Below, in pieces: positions 50,984 through 60,163 of a stretch of 64,000 nt of DNA; position 1 is the stretch's first letter, and the number at the start of each line of letters is the position of its first letter. Made by a program: the position numbers and the translations under genes. This DNA is from Flavobacterium tagetis (GTDB lineage Bacteria; Bacteroidota; Bacteroidia; Flavobacteriales; Flavobacteriaceae). The stretch covers positions 1 to 64,000 of the forward strand of contig NZ_JAERSF010000002.1 of assembly GCF_016735615.1 (NCBI RefSeq), given 5' to 3'. A model generated the notes under the pieces. It searched no databases. It had not been told where the DNA came from and saw only the letters and a list, made by a program, of their open reading frames with translations.

Positions 50984-52993
50984 ATGAAAAACACTTTTAT
51001 ATTATTCCTTTTACTGTTTTCGGGAAGTATATTTGGACAAATGTATAATCCCGTAAAGTGGTCAACATCTGTCGAGAAAATATCCGATAAAGAATATATT
51101 TTAAAAGCTCAAGCTAAAATACAATCTGGCTGGCATTTGTACGGACAATATATTGAAGAGGGCGGACCTTCGCCAACGGCTTTTACTTTTAAAAATCAGT
51201 CAAAAAAAATCGAATTAATCGGAAAAACTACTGAAGACAAAGGACACGAAACAGTGGATAAAATCTTCGATATGAAAATCAAATATTTTGAAGATAAAGC
51301 GCTTTTTACACAAAAAATCAAATTCATTTCAGATGATATTTCGAATATTGTTGCAGAAGTCGATTTTATGGTTTGCGACGATAGTAACTGTTTGCCGCCG
51401 TCTACAGAAGAATTAACATTTAAAATTCCGAAAGAAAAGAAATTGGCTTCCGCCGAAGAAACTGCAGTCGTAAAAACAGATTCTGTAAGTATAGAAGAAA
51501 AAACTGTTTCTCAAACTGAAGAAAAAAAATCAAAACAAGAAATTGCAACTTCACCAAAGAAAACTGAATCACGAGGATTGCTGACAATTTTTGTTTTGGC
51601 TTTTTTATCAGGATTTGCAGCCTTATTGACGCCTTGCGTTTTTCCAATGATTCCGATGACGGTGAGTTATTTTACAAAACAAAGTAAAACGAAAGCTGCG
51701 GGAATTAGAAACGCAATGATTTACGGAATTTCAATCGTAATTATTTATGTTTTGTTGGGATCAATTGTAACCGCAGTTTTTGGCGCCGATTCGCTAAATG
51801 CACTTTCAACCAACGTTTGGTTCAATTTGATTTTCTTTATTTTATTGGTTGTTTTTGCCTGTTCATTTTTAGGGGCTTTCGAGATTGTACTGCCAAGTTC
51901 GTTAGCCAATAAAGTAGATTCGCAGGCAGATAGAGGAGGATTAATTGGGATTTTCTTTATGGCTTTGGCTTTAGCGATTGTTTCATTTTCTTGCACAGGA
52001 CCAATTGTAGGAACTTTATTAGTTGAAGCCGCTTCAAAAGGCGGAATCGCACCAATTGTTGGAATGTTAGGTTTCTCAATTGCTATTGCATTGCCATTTT
52101 CACTATTTGCAGCTTTCCCAGGTTGGCTGAACGCTTTACCAAAATCGGGCGGATGGCTCAATACGGTAAAAGTTGTTTTAGGATTTTTAGAATTGGCTCT
52201 GGCTTTCAAATTTTTATCGAATGCTGATTTAGTTCTGCAATTGCATTGGCTAGAAAGAGAAGTTTTTTTAGCGATTTGGATTGCCGTTTTTGGAATGTTG
52301 GCTTTTTATTTATTCGGAAAAATTACGCTTCCACATGATTCTCCACTAAATCATATTTCTGTCGGAAGATTAGGTTTCGGATTAATCGTTTTAAGTTTTA
52401 TGATTTACTTGATTCCTGGACTTTGGGGAGCGCCTCTTAAATTAATCAGCGGATTCCCTCCTCCAATGCAATACAGCGAATCTCCAAACGGATTGGGTGT
52501 TTCGGGTAATTCCGAATTAAAAATAACAGGTTCATTGCCAGAAGGAGCAGAACACGGCCCGCAAAACATCATCACTTTTCATGATTATGATAAAGGAATG
52601 GAATATGCCAAAAAACAAGGCAAACCTGTTTTATTAGACTTTACAGGTTATGCCTGCGTAAACTGCCGAAAAATGGAAGAATTGGTTTGGTCAGATCCAA
52701 AAGTTTTAAGGGTTTTAAATAATGATGTGGTCTTGATTTCGCTGTATGTTGACGACAAAAAAGAACTGCCTGAAAGCGAACAATATATTTCTGAAACCAC
52801 AGGAAAAAAGATTAAAACAATCGGAAACAAATGGAGCGATTTACAGATTAAAACCTACAAAGCAAATGCGCAACCGTTTTATGTAATTGTGGATCATAAT
52901 AGTGTAAACTTGACAGAGCCATCTGCTTATAATCCAGATATTGAGAAATACTACAATTGGCTACAAAGCGGGATTAAGAATTTTAAGAAATAA
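50984..52993 (+). CDS. dsbD: Thiol:disulphide interchange protein DsbD
   Basis: This 669-residue protein has the three-part DsbD plan. After a signal peptide (about 1-18) comes the periplasmic alpha domain with the pair C131/C136 (CDDSNC). A charged linker (about 150-195) leads to a beta domain of about eight membrane helices with C218 (LLTPCVFPMIPMT) and C337 (VSFSCTGP). The periplasmic thioredoxin-like gamma domain has C558/C561 (GYACVNCRKME). All six relay cysteines are present, so it should carry electrons from cytoplasmic thioredoxin to periplasmic partners. The two TlpA-type proteins upstream are obvious acceptors. Confidence 0.96.
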   Translation: MKNTFILFLLLFSGSIFGQMYNPVKWSTSVEKISDKEYILKAQAKIQSGWHLYGQYIEEGGPSPTAFTFKNQSKKIELIGKTTEDKGHETVDKIFDMKIKYFEDKALFTQKIKFISDDISNIVAEVDFMVCDDSNCLPPSTEELTFKIPKEKKLASAEETAVVKTDSVSIEEKTVSQTEEKKSKQEIATSPKKTESRGLLTIFVLAFLSGFAALLTPCVFPMIPMTVSYFTKQSKTKAAGIRNAMIYGISIVIIYVLLGSIVTAVFGADSLNALSTNVWFNLIFFILLVVFACSFLGAFEIVLPSSLANKVDSQADRGGLIGIFFMALALAIVSFSCTGPIVGTLLVEAASKGGIAPIVGMLGFSIAIALPFSLFAAFPGWLNALPKSGGWLNTVKVVLGFLELALAFKFLSNADLVLQLHWLEREVFLAIWIAVFGMLAFYLFGKITLPHDSPLNHISVGRLGFGLIVLSFMIYLIPGLWGAPLKLISGFPPPMQYSESPNGLGVSGNSELKITGSLPEGAEHGPQNIITFHDYDKGMEYAKKQGKPVLLDFTGYACVNCRKMEELVWSDPKVLRVLNNDVVLISLYVDDKKELPESEQYISETTGKKIKTIGNKWSDLQIKTYKANAQPFYVIVDHNSVNLTEPSAYNPDIEKYYNWLQSGIKNFKK

Positions 52994-53045
52994 GTTTTTG
53001 TAAAAAATTGCTTTTGCATCATCTTTTCATTTATTTTCTAATAAT

Positions 53046-53089
53046 AAAGCCAGTATAAGAAGATTTTTTTGTCATCTAATGCTGGCTTT
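53046..53089. terminator. Bidirectional terminator between dsbD and the phage-tail cluster
   Basis: AAAGCCAGTAT (53046-53056) pairs with ATGCTGGCTTT (53079-53089) with one mismatch. It lies between the convergent dsbD gene and the last gene of the minus-strand tail cluster, with A/T-rich flanks on both sides. Confidence 0.75.
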
Positions 53090-53111
53090 AAATTTTGATT
53101 GGTTATTTAAT

Positions 53112-54134
53112 TTACCATGTTGTTAATGGGCTTCTTTTCCAAGTATTGGTATTTACGCAGACATAGAGATAATCATTATCGATTCTAATATCTCCTTTTA
53201 CTCCTGTAGCAGTAGCGGAAGTTGGGGCTGCGTTTGAATTAATCATTAAAGGCAAATCTTGTGTGGTGGCTATAGTGCCAAACTTTGCAGGTAATGTTAA
53301 ACGAAATTGTCCTGTAGCTGGCTGTTTTACCAAAGTAATAGTATTTCCTGAATCATCAAATGTCAAGGAATCACTAAATAATCTAGAAACTTTGTTTCCC
53401 GAGCTAATTTCTGTCCCTAATGTACTAATATTTACTAGACCCGAAGGATTATAAAGCTGTACACTTCCAGGGCTAATAACGGATTGACCTGATCCATCAT
53501 TAAGCGTAAATAATCTGCTAGAAATGTTCCCGTTTGCTAGAATTTGATCTAAATTCTGAGGAGATTTAATATCATCTAGTGTTGCTAAAGTATAGGTGCC
53601 TGCTGGTTTTGCAGGAATTTGGTAGGTAGCGGACTGCCAGTCTAATAATACTGGATTAGCAAAAGTTACTAATGATGTTTTACCATTAATATAATTGCTT
53701 TGTTTAAAAGAGACTATACCATTGTTAACGCCAAATTGCCCAATATTTCCATCGTCTTTTGAATTGCTAAAAAGTACCTGTTCTGTAGTTAAAGTCAGAT
53801 CACTTCCCTGTGTATCGTTCTCATTTCTCAATATGGTTACTCTATTATTCGAAGTTCCTGAAAGAAATTGTACAAAGCTATTGCCGCCATCAATGTCAGC
53901 ATAATTTCCATTATCTAAGGTTTGCTGTAAATTCTGAGAGCCTCCTTCCGTTTCAAACTCGCTTCTAGGTACAAATTTTACAGTTTTATCGCTGCCTCTC
54001 ACAAGGACATCATCTTCATTGCTCCCTTCATTTACGGTTTCTAATTTTAGAGATTTGTTAATTATTTGGTCTTTATAGATTGGAGCTTGTTTAGGCTCTT
54101 TTTCGAGAGCTTTATTAATATTATTTTCTGTCAT
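53112..54134 (-). CDS. Putative tail fibre/tip protein
   Basis: This 340-residue protein has no signal peptide or enzyme motif. It is rich in Asn, Gly, Ser and Thr and has repeated beta-type stretches (QNLQQTLDNGNYADIDGGNSF and PQNLDQILANGNISSRLF look like two copies of one unit; KTSLVTFANPVLLDWQSATYQIPAKPAGTYTLATLDD and a matching C-terminal half follow). Such composition and the C-terminal 'IRIDNDYLYVCVNTNTWKR' ending are typical of phage fibre or spike proteins of Bacteroidota. It is the last gene of the tail cluster, after the holin. The family assignment rests on pattern and position. Confidence 0.65.
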   Translation of the reverse strand: MTENNINKALEKEPKQAPIYKDQIINKSLKLETVNEGSNEDDVLVRGSDKTVKFVPRSEFETEGGSQNLQQTLDNGNYADIDGGNSFVQFLSGTSNNRVTILRNENDTQGSDLTLTTEQVLFSNSKDDGNIGQFGVNNGIVSFKQSNYINGKTSLVTFANPVLLDWQSATYQIPAKPAGTYTLATLDDIKSPQNLDQILANGNISSRLFTLNDGSGQSVISPGSVQLYNPSGLVNISTLGTEISSGNKVSRLFSDSLTFDDSGNTITLVKQPATGQFRLTLPAKFGTIATTQDLPLMINSNAAPTSATATGVKGDIRIDNDYLYVCVNTNTWKRSPLTTW

Positions 54135-54207
54135 GTCTAATGTTTTTTAATTGATGCATTTCAATTTATTGGATATAGGTAAGTGCTTTTTGTATGTGGT
54201 TTTAGGT

Positions 54208-54678
54208 TTATTTTTCCATATGGTATTTAGGGTCAATTGTAATTAAAAGCCTTTTAAAAAGCATTATTAAGCGATTACGAATTGATTTAAGAATCAGTGT
54301 CATAGCATCAAAATTCTCAACTTCTTTTTTAGTTTTTATGGCAATTATATTGCTGATTATGGAGATTCCGTCGCTAACAATGAGTAAATCCATGACAATA
54401 GTTACAAACCATTTAAAATTGTAATTAAGTCCTTTGCTCATCAATGCTAAAGCAGTTGGTATAAGTAATACGGCTAATTTGGATACAAATCCTAAAGCTA
54501 ATTTTTTAAAACTAAAGGAATTGTTTAATACTATGGTTTTGATTATGCCCAGAAAAGTATCCATCACCATTAAGTAAAAAAGTATTTTAACAATTTCTAC
54601 ATCCATTTCTAAATACATAAAAATTCCGTATAGGAATAATTTTAGTTCGTTTGAATATTCTGAGATTTTAGGCATCAT
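54208..54678 (-). CDS. Phage holin family protein
   Basis: This 156-residue membrane protein has three or four hydrophobic segments (about 30-50, 60-80, 87-107) and the pattern of the phage_holin_4 family: MDTFLGIIKTIVLNNSFSFKKLALGFVSK followed by hydrophobic helices and a charged tail. Holins make holes in the inner membrane so that endolysins can reach the wall. It sits between two fibre genes, away from the endolysin gene, but on the same strand. Start codons at 54678 and 54675 are both ATG. Confidence 0.8.
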   Translation of the reverse strand: MMPKISEYSNELKLFLYGIFMYLEMDVEIVKILFYLMVMDTFLGIIKTIVLNNSFSFKKLALGFVSKLAVLLIPTALALMSKGLNYNFKWFVTIVMDLLIVSDGISIISNIIAIKTKKEVENFDAMTLILKSIRNRLIMLFKRLLITIDPKYHMEK

Positions 54679-55033
54679 AGTTTTTGGTTTTTGGTCTTTT
54701 ATTAAAGAATTTTAAGTAGGATCAAAATCAATGCTTTCATTGATAGTGCATTGTTTTTCTCGTTTTTTCATAAACTGTTGGTTGTATTTTTTCTAACGAT
54801 GCCAAATTGATTTGTAGAGCAGGGCATTATTAAATGGTCATTTGTTACTCTAAATTTTCTTAGATATTTAAGAACTTGTCTCATTTTAAATCGGCATATA
54901 TGAAACAAGGAAGGGGAAATTCTAATAAACAAATCGATGCAAGTAAAAGTTGGGTCCATTTTGTATAATATTTTTTGTAGAAGTAATCATTTGGGGTTTT
55001 GAACCCCAAATGATTTAGATTTTGTTATTATGA
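54679..55033. other. Intergenic region between holin and Hint-fibre genes
   Basis: No convincing gene is seen in these 355 bp. They hold a strong hairpin (54985-55015) and a small one, TCAATG-CTTT-CATTGA, at 54728-54743. A 63-codon minus-strand frame at 54768-54959 has no recognisable features. A promoter for the holin could lie here but no clear TTTG/TAnnTTTG pair was found. Confidence 0.6.
54985..55015 (-). terminator. Hairpin after the Hint-fibre gene
   Basis: AATCATTTGGGGTT (54985-54998) pairs perfectly with AACCCCAAATGATT (55002-55015) around a 3-nt loop, about 19 bp after the stop codon of the 830-residue fibre gene on the minus strand. The T-run on the minus-strand side is poor, so it may be an mRNA 3'-end structure. 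Confidence 0.7.
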
Positions 55034-57526
55034 TTATGGATTTGTTGGAGGATCTAATGGTTTGTTGTTATGAGCAACAATTCCTGAAATAACATAATTA
55101 TCTACAGTTTCTACATCTAAAAGCGCTACTTCTAGAGGTTCTTTTTTGAAAGTGATTGATTCGATAACTTTTGTTTTTCCAGTCTTATCGATTAATGACA
55201 TGCTTTGTACAATATCTTTTATACATACCCATTTCAGGTTTTCACCATCTTCAGTGACTAGTAAAGGATGTTGTCCAGTAGCCTTAATGACAGTATCTTC
55301 AGCTATAATTTCATAATAATCTGGTTGTACACTTGTTATTTTGTTGACTACGGTTACTTCTGTTTTCGAAGCTTCGCTTAACAAGCCATTCCACAACATG
55401 TAATCTCCTTCAGACTCATCAATTTCGTTCGGGAAAGTCAATCCTTGCAGTTTGTCTCCAACGATAACATTTTTCAATTTTTTAGATTGGCCTGATGCCA
55501 TTGTTACTAAAGATTCAACATCGAAACAAGAAGTAGTTTCTGTTGTTTCTGAAGCATAATCAGAGATTTCAGATCGATTGTTAGAATCTTTGGCGATTAT
55601 ATAATAAGTATACATTGTATTGTATAATAAACCAGTGTCGCTATAGTAGTTATTGATAACTGAAGTAGGGAGTTTGGTAAAGGTTCCGTAATTTATTCTT
55701 CTCCATATTTCATAGTAAATAGTAGGCCCACCATTATTAGTAGAGCTATCCCACTGGACCATTATTGCATTTGTGTCTTGTAGATAACAGCGTACGTTTT
55801 GCGGTGTCGTTGGTGGGATTATAGCTAATGTAGTGATGCTTACAGTATTGCTTTCTACCGATACATTTCCTGCTTCATCTTTGGCTACGATATAAAAAGT
55901 ATAAGGTGTACCAGGATTTAATCCATAAATAGTTCTAGTAAAAACATTGCCTACAGAAATTGGCGAAATCGCATTTCCATATATAACATAATCAGTAATA
56001 CCATATTCATCAAAAGATCCTGTCCAGTTTAAAGTTACTTCTGTAGAACCCACGGTCGATGCGCTTAAAATTGGTGCTGTTGGTGCAGTTTGATCGCTAG
56101 GACGCCCTGTATATTGAATAAAATGAACAACTGTGTATGGGTTAAGAATAGGGAAGGATTGTCCTCCACCAGCACTTCCGGTTTCAACAGATTCATAACC
56201 TGCATGATAATCGTCACCAACAGATTCATAATTCATAAAGTTAGAAACTGCATTGTTTTTTACCCTCGTCTGGGTATGTGTGTGTGAAGGAATTTCGTTG
56301 ATGCCTAGTTTTTTACTCATTCTTCCCCCAGAGCTTGTCAATGTCTCAAAAGGAAATACTGCAGAACCATAGATATCTCTGTAATAACTAATACCATTAC
56401 CTCCATCTCCATCTTGTGCATCGCTTTTTTCTTCAGCAGTTAGAATCTGTTGTCCTACTGGCATTTTACCTTTCAAAGGTGCATATTCTTCCCAACCTTC
56501 AGGAAAAGGTTTAGGTTTTCCCCAAATGGCAATCATTCCGAGAGGTATGGCGGTTGATTTTTGATCTTCAAGTTTAGTAATTCTATCAAGTAATGAACTT
56601 AATAAGTTATTACTTTTAATAACTTGATTAGTTGTATCTAGCACTAATAAGGAATTATCAGTGCTATCTGGCCCCTTGTAATTTTCAGTGATTGTATTTA
56701 AATTCTCTAAATGCAATTTTCCACCAATAGAAGTATTTTGCCAATCTGACTCATAATTTAAATTCAGAGTAGTTGAAGCCGATGTATTATTATCTACTAA
56801 AGCTCTTCCTAAATAATCTCCAGAATAAAATCTTCCTCTTCCATCACTTGAACCAAACCTGAAATCCCTTGCTCTCACATTTGCTTGTGAGTTTTGTTTG
56901 GTATCTAATTTTGATAAGTGATAAGGACCCAAATTCAAATCTCCTTCCATCGCTTTTGAACCATTGATTGGAAGATAAGATTGATTGATAAGATTGATGT
57001 CTGATTTAATGTTATTTAGATCTCCTTCAATTGCATCAATATTAGATTGAATAGATTTTAAAATTTCATCAATTGTTTTAATATCAGTAATCGTTTCAAA
57101 ATTTCCTAAATCATAATATCTGATGATTTGCACCTCGCCATTTTCAGCAACAATTGTGGTATCATCATATTTGTAGGAACTATATTCTGCCTCGTAATCA
57201 TAATAAGCTGTTTGAGATTCTCCTGTACCATAGACTAAATTTGTTTCGGTACAGATACTTTTTAAGTAACTCATTTGGGTACCAATTGCAATAGGATATA
57301 AAATTCCGACCGTATTTTCTGGTTTTGCAGGATCTTGCTGGTGAATAACTGCCCAACCTTTTGCTTGGTCTGTTGCATGAGCAATTATGCAATCCTGACC
57401 AGGGTTAATGCTTAAATGTCTTTTTAAAGCATCATACAGCTCTGATCTATAAGCTGTTTGAAGTCTTTCTAAAGTTTCCTGCTCAAGCGGAAATCCACCA
57501 GGATTATTAAAATTTATTTGTTTCAT
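55034..57526 (-). CDS. Tail-collar fibre protein with FN3 domains and a C-terminal intein-like Hint domain
   Basis: This 830-residue protein, read from the N-terminus, has a baseplate-proximal region (1-160), a coiled segment (150-185), a shaft region (186-320), a tail-collar domain (about 326-472; IPLGMIAIWGKPKPFPEGW, EIPSHTHTQTRV, LNPYTVVHFIQYTG) and two fibronectin type III domains (about 481-568 and 572-665). A Hint domain (667-820) ends it, with nucleophile C667 (CFDVESLVTM), the TxxH motif T750-G-Q-H753 and the terminal H819-N820. Only ten residues (821-830) follow. No homing endonuclease lies inside. Hint domains cut or splice their host protein, so the fibre is probably processed at C667 or joined to another molecule. 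It follows the I-like baseplate gene, as a fibre gene should. Confidence 0.88.
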   Translation of the reverse strand: MKQINFNNPGGFPLEQETLERLQTAYRSELYDALKRHLSINPGQDCIIAHATDQAKGWAVIHQQDPAKPENTVGILYPIAIGTQMSYLKSICTETNLVYGTGESQTAYYDYEAEYSSYKYDDTTIVAENGEVQIIRYYDLGNFETITDIKTIDEILKSIQSNIDAIEGDLNNIKSDINLINQSYLPINGSKAMEGDLNLGPYHLSKLDTKQNSQANVRARDFRFGSSDGRGRFYSGDYLGRALVDNNTSASTTLNLNYESDWQNTSIGGKLHLENLNTITENYKGPDSTDNSLLVLDTTNQVIKSNNLLSSLLDRITKLEDQKSTAIPLGMIAIWGKPKPFPEGWEEYAPLKGKMPVGQQILTAEEKSDAQDGDGGNGISYYRDIYGSAVFPFETLTSSGGRMSKKLGINEIPSHTHTQTRVKNNAVSNFMNYESVGDDYHAGYESVETGSAGGGQSFPILNPYTVVHFIQYTGRPSDQTAPTAPILSASTVGSTEVTLNWTGSFDEYGITDYVIYGNAISPISVGNVFTRTIYGLNPGTPYTFYIVAKDEAGNVSVESNTVSITTLAIIPPTTPQNVRCYLQDTNAIMVQWDSSTNNGGPTIYYEIWRRINYGTFTKLPTSVINNYYSDTGLLYNTMYTYYIIAKDSNNRSEISDYASETTETTSCFDVESLVTMASGQSKKLKNVIVGDKLQGLTFPNEIDESEGDYMLWNGLLSEASKTEVTVVNKITSVQPDYYEIIAEDTVIKATGQHPLLVTEDGENLKWVCIKDIVQSMSLIDKTGKTKVIESITFKKEPLEVALLDVETVDNYVISGIVAHNNKPLDPPTNP

Positions 57527-57562
57527 TTTTATTAATTTAAGTGTATATTATTTTGTGCGCTA

Positions 57563-58225
57563 TTAATTTAAACTTGATGAATAAGCGTAGCTTTCATAAC
57601 TTTTACCAGCTAGTTTATAGAAGTTTAAAAGGTTATGATATTCAATATTTGCAATTTTGATTGCTGCCGATGGAGATTGAGAGTTATTTCCATTGGATTG
57701 AATAACGATATCTCCGTTTAATATTAAACTTTCGGGGATAAAGACTCTGAAATTGGCGTAAGCGATTGTCGTGTAATCTTTTCGTTGAGCTAGATAAACT
57801 GGTTTTTTATATCTGTTTTTGTATTCATCATGTGTGTATACTTCCAGTTGAGGAATTAATAACTCGCCTTTTTTTATACCGCCACCTGGCAAATTGACAT
57901 CAGGTTCGTAATATTCTTTATGGAGATATACATATTGCAAAGTAGGTTTTACAGATTCATCAATATAGATTAGCTTGTTTAATCGTTTTTGCTCTGTGCT
58001 TAAGTTGGGATCGTAATTTGTATAGGGATTGAAAGCATCATTCAAAACCTTTTCTAAATAAATTATTTGTCCCGTATGTTGCATTTTATAAAGCGTTTCT
58101 TCGTAAATAGAACGAATAGGAGCAAGTAAAACATGGAGCCATTGTGCATGTGTACGCTTTCTAAGAATAGGAGGGATAAGCCATAATAATAGCTTTTCCC
58201 ATTTCAAAATGGTGTATTTATTCAT
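57563..58225 (-). CDS. Putative baseplate/tail protein I-like
   Basis: This 220-residue protein starts with MNKYTILKWEKLLLWLIPPILRK and has helical content in the first half (LHVLLAPIRSIYEETLYKMQ, VLNDAFNPYTNYDPNLSTEQKRL) and a strand-rich second half. It lacks a signal peptide. It is directly between the J-like baseplate gene and the fibre gene, the place held by gpI in P2-like tails, where it links the baseplate wedge to the fibre. The assignment is mainly from gene order and size; sequence similarity to P2 gpI was not tested. Confidence 0.65.
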   Translation of the reverse strand: MNKYTILKWEKLLLWLIPPILRKRTHAQWLHVLLAPIRSIYEETLYKMQHTGQIIYLEKVLNDAFNPYTNYDPNLSTEQKRLNKLIYIDESVKPTLQYVYLHKEYYEPDVNLPGGGIKKGELLIPQLEVYTHDEYKNRYKKPVYLAQRKDYTTIAYANFRVFIPESLILNGDIVIQSNGNNSQSPSAAIKIANIEYHNLLNFYKLAGKSYESYAYSSSLN

Positions 58226-58240
58226 TGTATATAAATTAGA

Positions 58241-59293
58241 CTATTGTTTATCTCGATAAAATGTATAAGGAATATAGTTTACCTCAATCTCGAGAGTGTC
58301 CATATCAAAATAGCCAGCTCTTGGAATGAAATATTCAATTTTGGTTACATCTGGAAGTGATGGGTTGGGCTGATCACTCGGATTTGTTGCAGGACCAGTT
58401 TGAACTTTTGTTAAAATTGGAATCTTAACTCCTTGTGCTTTTTGAACAGCATCAATTAAATAAGTTTTGACGAACGCTCCATTAAATTCGATATTTTTTA
58501 AATGATCTTTAATGGCATCTAAGACAGGAAATGCGTCGCTATTTGATATCAATGAACCATTCTTTGGGTCAAGCTTGTAAGCGGCTAATGGCATAACAGA
58601 ATTTTCGTTTGAGCCGTTTAAAAGTTTTGACTGATAATATTCAATATCTTGCGGATTGATATAAATGCTCAAAGGATCAACATAAACATTCAGGCTTAAT
58701 TTTAAGATGTCACCTTGATCAGAACTGATATAAACCTGATTTCCTGCATCTTTTATCTTAGCAATGTATTCCTTAAATGCAAAAAGTTCATTAGGAACAT
58801 CAATTCTAGAGATTTTTTTGTCTTTTACAGTGGCAACTTTAATAAAAACAACTCCAACTTTATTATGAAAATAATCAGAGAATATTTCTTCTATTTTTGA
58901 TTCAGGTTTAAGAACCGTTTCAAGATCAATTTCACTAACAGCGCAATGTTTTATAATTTTAGATTCTTCGATCTCCGATTCCGTAAGTCCCGTGGTATCA
59001 AATTGATACGAACCGTTTTGCCACGTAAGAGACATTCCGTTGTTCGAATCTGAATTTAAAGGAGTGCCGTAATGAAAATTTAATGCTTGTTCTCTGTACC
59101 AGTTTAAAGTATGCGGTCTCGAGACCAGAGCATTTTTTTCTACTATTTTTTCATGAATCCAAATCGCAGTAGCCACTATGTTGGTCCAAAGTTTCCAAAT
59201 CGCAGTTTTTGAATCTGTTAAGCCGCTTAGGGAATCGTAATTTTCTTTTTCATCCAGAATTTCTTTCTGTATTTCAGCAATTGTACGTGCCAT
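58241..59293 (-). CDS. Putative baseplate J-like protein
   Basis: This 350-residue protein begins MARTIAEIQKEILDEKENYDSLSGL and has a segment with DSKTAIWKLWTNIVATAIWIHEKIVEK, typical of Bacteroidota phage J-like proteins. A beta-rich middle (HCAVSEIDLETVLKPESKIEEIFSDYF; GVVFIKVATVKDKKISRIDVPNE; AYIAKIKDAGNQVYISS-like) and LSLNVYVDPLSIYINPQD follow. The 'VYVDPLSI' type strand followed by a helical segment (PVLDAIKDHLKNIEFNGAF) is like gpJ of P2-type baseplates. It lies between the LysM-like and I-like genes, in the canonical order. Confidence 0.75.
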   Translation of the reverse strand: MARTIAEIQKEILDEKENYDSLSGLTDSKTAIWKLWTNIVATAIWIHEKIVEKNALVSRPHTLNWYREQALNFHYGTPLNSDSNNGMSLTWQNGSYQFDTTGLTESEIEESKIIKHCAVSEIDLETVLKPESKIEEIFSDYFHNKVGVVFIKVATVKDKKISRIDVPNELFAFKEYIAKIKDAGNQVYISSDQGDILKLSLNVYVDPLSIYINPQDIEYYQSKLLNGSNENSVMPLAAYKLDPKNGSLISNSDAFPVLDAIKDHLKNIEFNGAFVKTYLIDAVQKAQGVKIPILTKVQTGPATNPSDQPNPSLPDVTKIEYFIPRAGYFDMDTLEIEVNYIPYTFYRDKQ

Positions 59294-59493
59294 ATTTTTA
59301 TTTTTAGATATAGATTAGCCTGTAAGACATGTGTAATATGCTTATAGTTAGTTTTTTTATGTTTTGTTGTGTATTACTACAGAGCTGTAGTTTTCCTCTC
59401 AGAGATTTCTAAAGCAGATAGAAATTATAGAATTCGGGTAAGTATAATTATTCAAAAGTGAATAATTTTGATAAATGAGAAGAAAGCTTTTTA

Positions 59494-59826
59494 TTAGTAA
59501 ATGATAAAATCATCTTCAATAATCATATAGTCAATTCCAGAGAAATTATCTAGTAGAAATTGTTCTTCTTCAGTAAGTTCGGTTGCGGGTTTTAAGTTTC
59601 GAGAAGTATAATATTCTACAATATCTTTTTTAAAAGCCTCTCTGCCAACTTTTAAATCCTCATATACCGAAATATCTTCAGTAAGATTAAACTGGTCATT
59701 GTCTTCCAAAAGATCAAATACCGTTTCTATGCTTCCATACTCTTGCAAAGAGATGTCTAAAATGTTCTGATTTTGTTGTGGTCTAATAGTTCCCATCGAT
59801 TTTAATGTTTTGTAAATCGTTGACAT
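59494..59826 (-). CDS. Putative LysM-like baseplate/tail protein (gpX-like)
   Basis: This 110-residue protein has the phrase QNILDISLQEYGSIETVFDLLEDNDQFNLTEDISVYEDLKV, which is the LysM-like pattern of small tail proteins (a repeat of helix, ND, strand, and a closing basic/hydrophobic residue). A region with KKDIVEYYTSRNLKPATE follows. It overlaps the preceding gp25-like gene by 44 bp in another frame, so the two are translationally linked. In phage tails such a LysM protein helps attach the baseplate hub to the tube. Confidence 0.7.
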   Translation of the reverse strand: MSTIYKTLKSMGTIRPQQNQNILDISLQEYGSIETVFDLLEDNDQFNLTEDISVYEDLKVGREAFKKDIVEYYTSRNLKPATELTEEEQFLLDNFSGIDYMIIEDDFIIY

Positions 59827-60085
59827 CTAGTGTTTTTACATAAAAGTTGTCATACGATAATTGTTTATCTATTTCGTTTTCTAGTCTTAGTCTAGATGTA
59901 GCATCTGGACTGTTAATGTATTTTTCAATTCCTACTCCAAGTATCGGAAACTCTTTATAACTTCCTTTTTGACTTAACAGTAAATGCTCGATGTTTTGCT
60001 GATCTGCTACATTAATGGCAAAATCACCATTTCCAGAAGCATCTGTTACAATTAACAAGTCGTCATCCATGATAAAATCTTTCAT
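59783..60085 (-). CDS. Putative gp25-like baseplate wedge protein
   Basis: This 100-residue protein has the pattern DLLIVTDASGNGDFAINVADQQNIEHLLLSQKGSYKEFPILGVGIEKYIN, which is typical of Bacteroidota gp25-like wedge proteins: a strand, the helical segment around QQNIEHLLLSQKG, P-x-x-GVG, and a helix with basic residues. It starts the baseplate gene string and has its own predicted promoter (60164-60227) with a leader of about 70 nt. Its stop overlaps the LysM-like gene. Confidence 0.75.
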   Translation of the reverse strand: MKDFIMDDDLLIVTDASGNGDFAINVADQQNIEHLLLSQKGSYKEFPILGVGIEKYINSPDATSRLRLENEIDKQLSYDNFYVKTLDVNDLQNIKIDGNY

Positions 60086-60163
60086 ATGTTGTTATTATTT
60101 AAATTGATTTTTTCTTTTGAATTTGCGCGCCATACCCAAAAGATTTCCTTTTATTTGATACTG

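Noticed and set aside
54768..54959. A 63-codon minus-strand frame between the holin and Hint-fibre genes.
   Set aside because: No domain or signal, and composition unlike neighbouring genes. It may still be real, but it is not supported.
55034..57526. The Hint domain as a mobile homing intein.
   Set aside because: There is no endonuclease insert and the domain is at the very C-terminus with just ten residues after it, so a classical splicing intein inside a conserved protein is unlikely. A bacterial intein-like or hedgehog-type processing domain is preferred.
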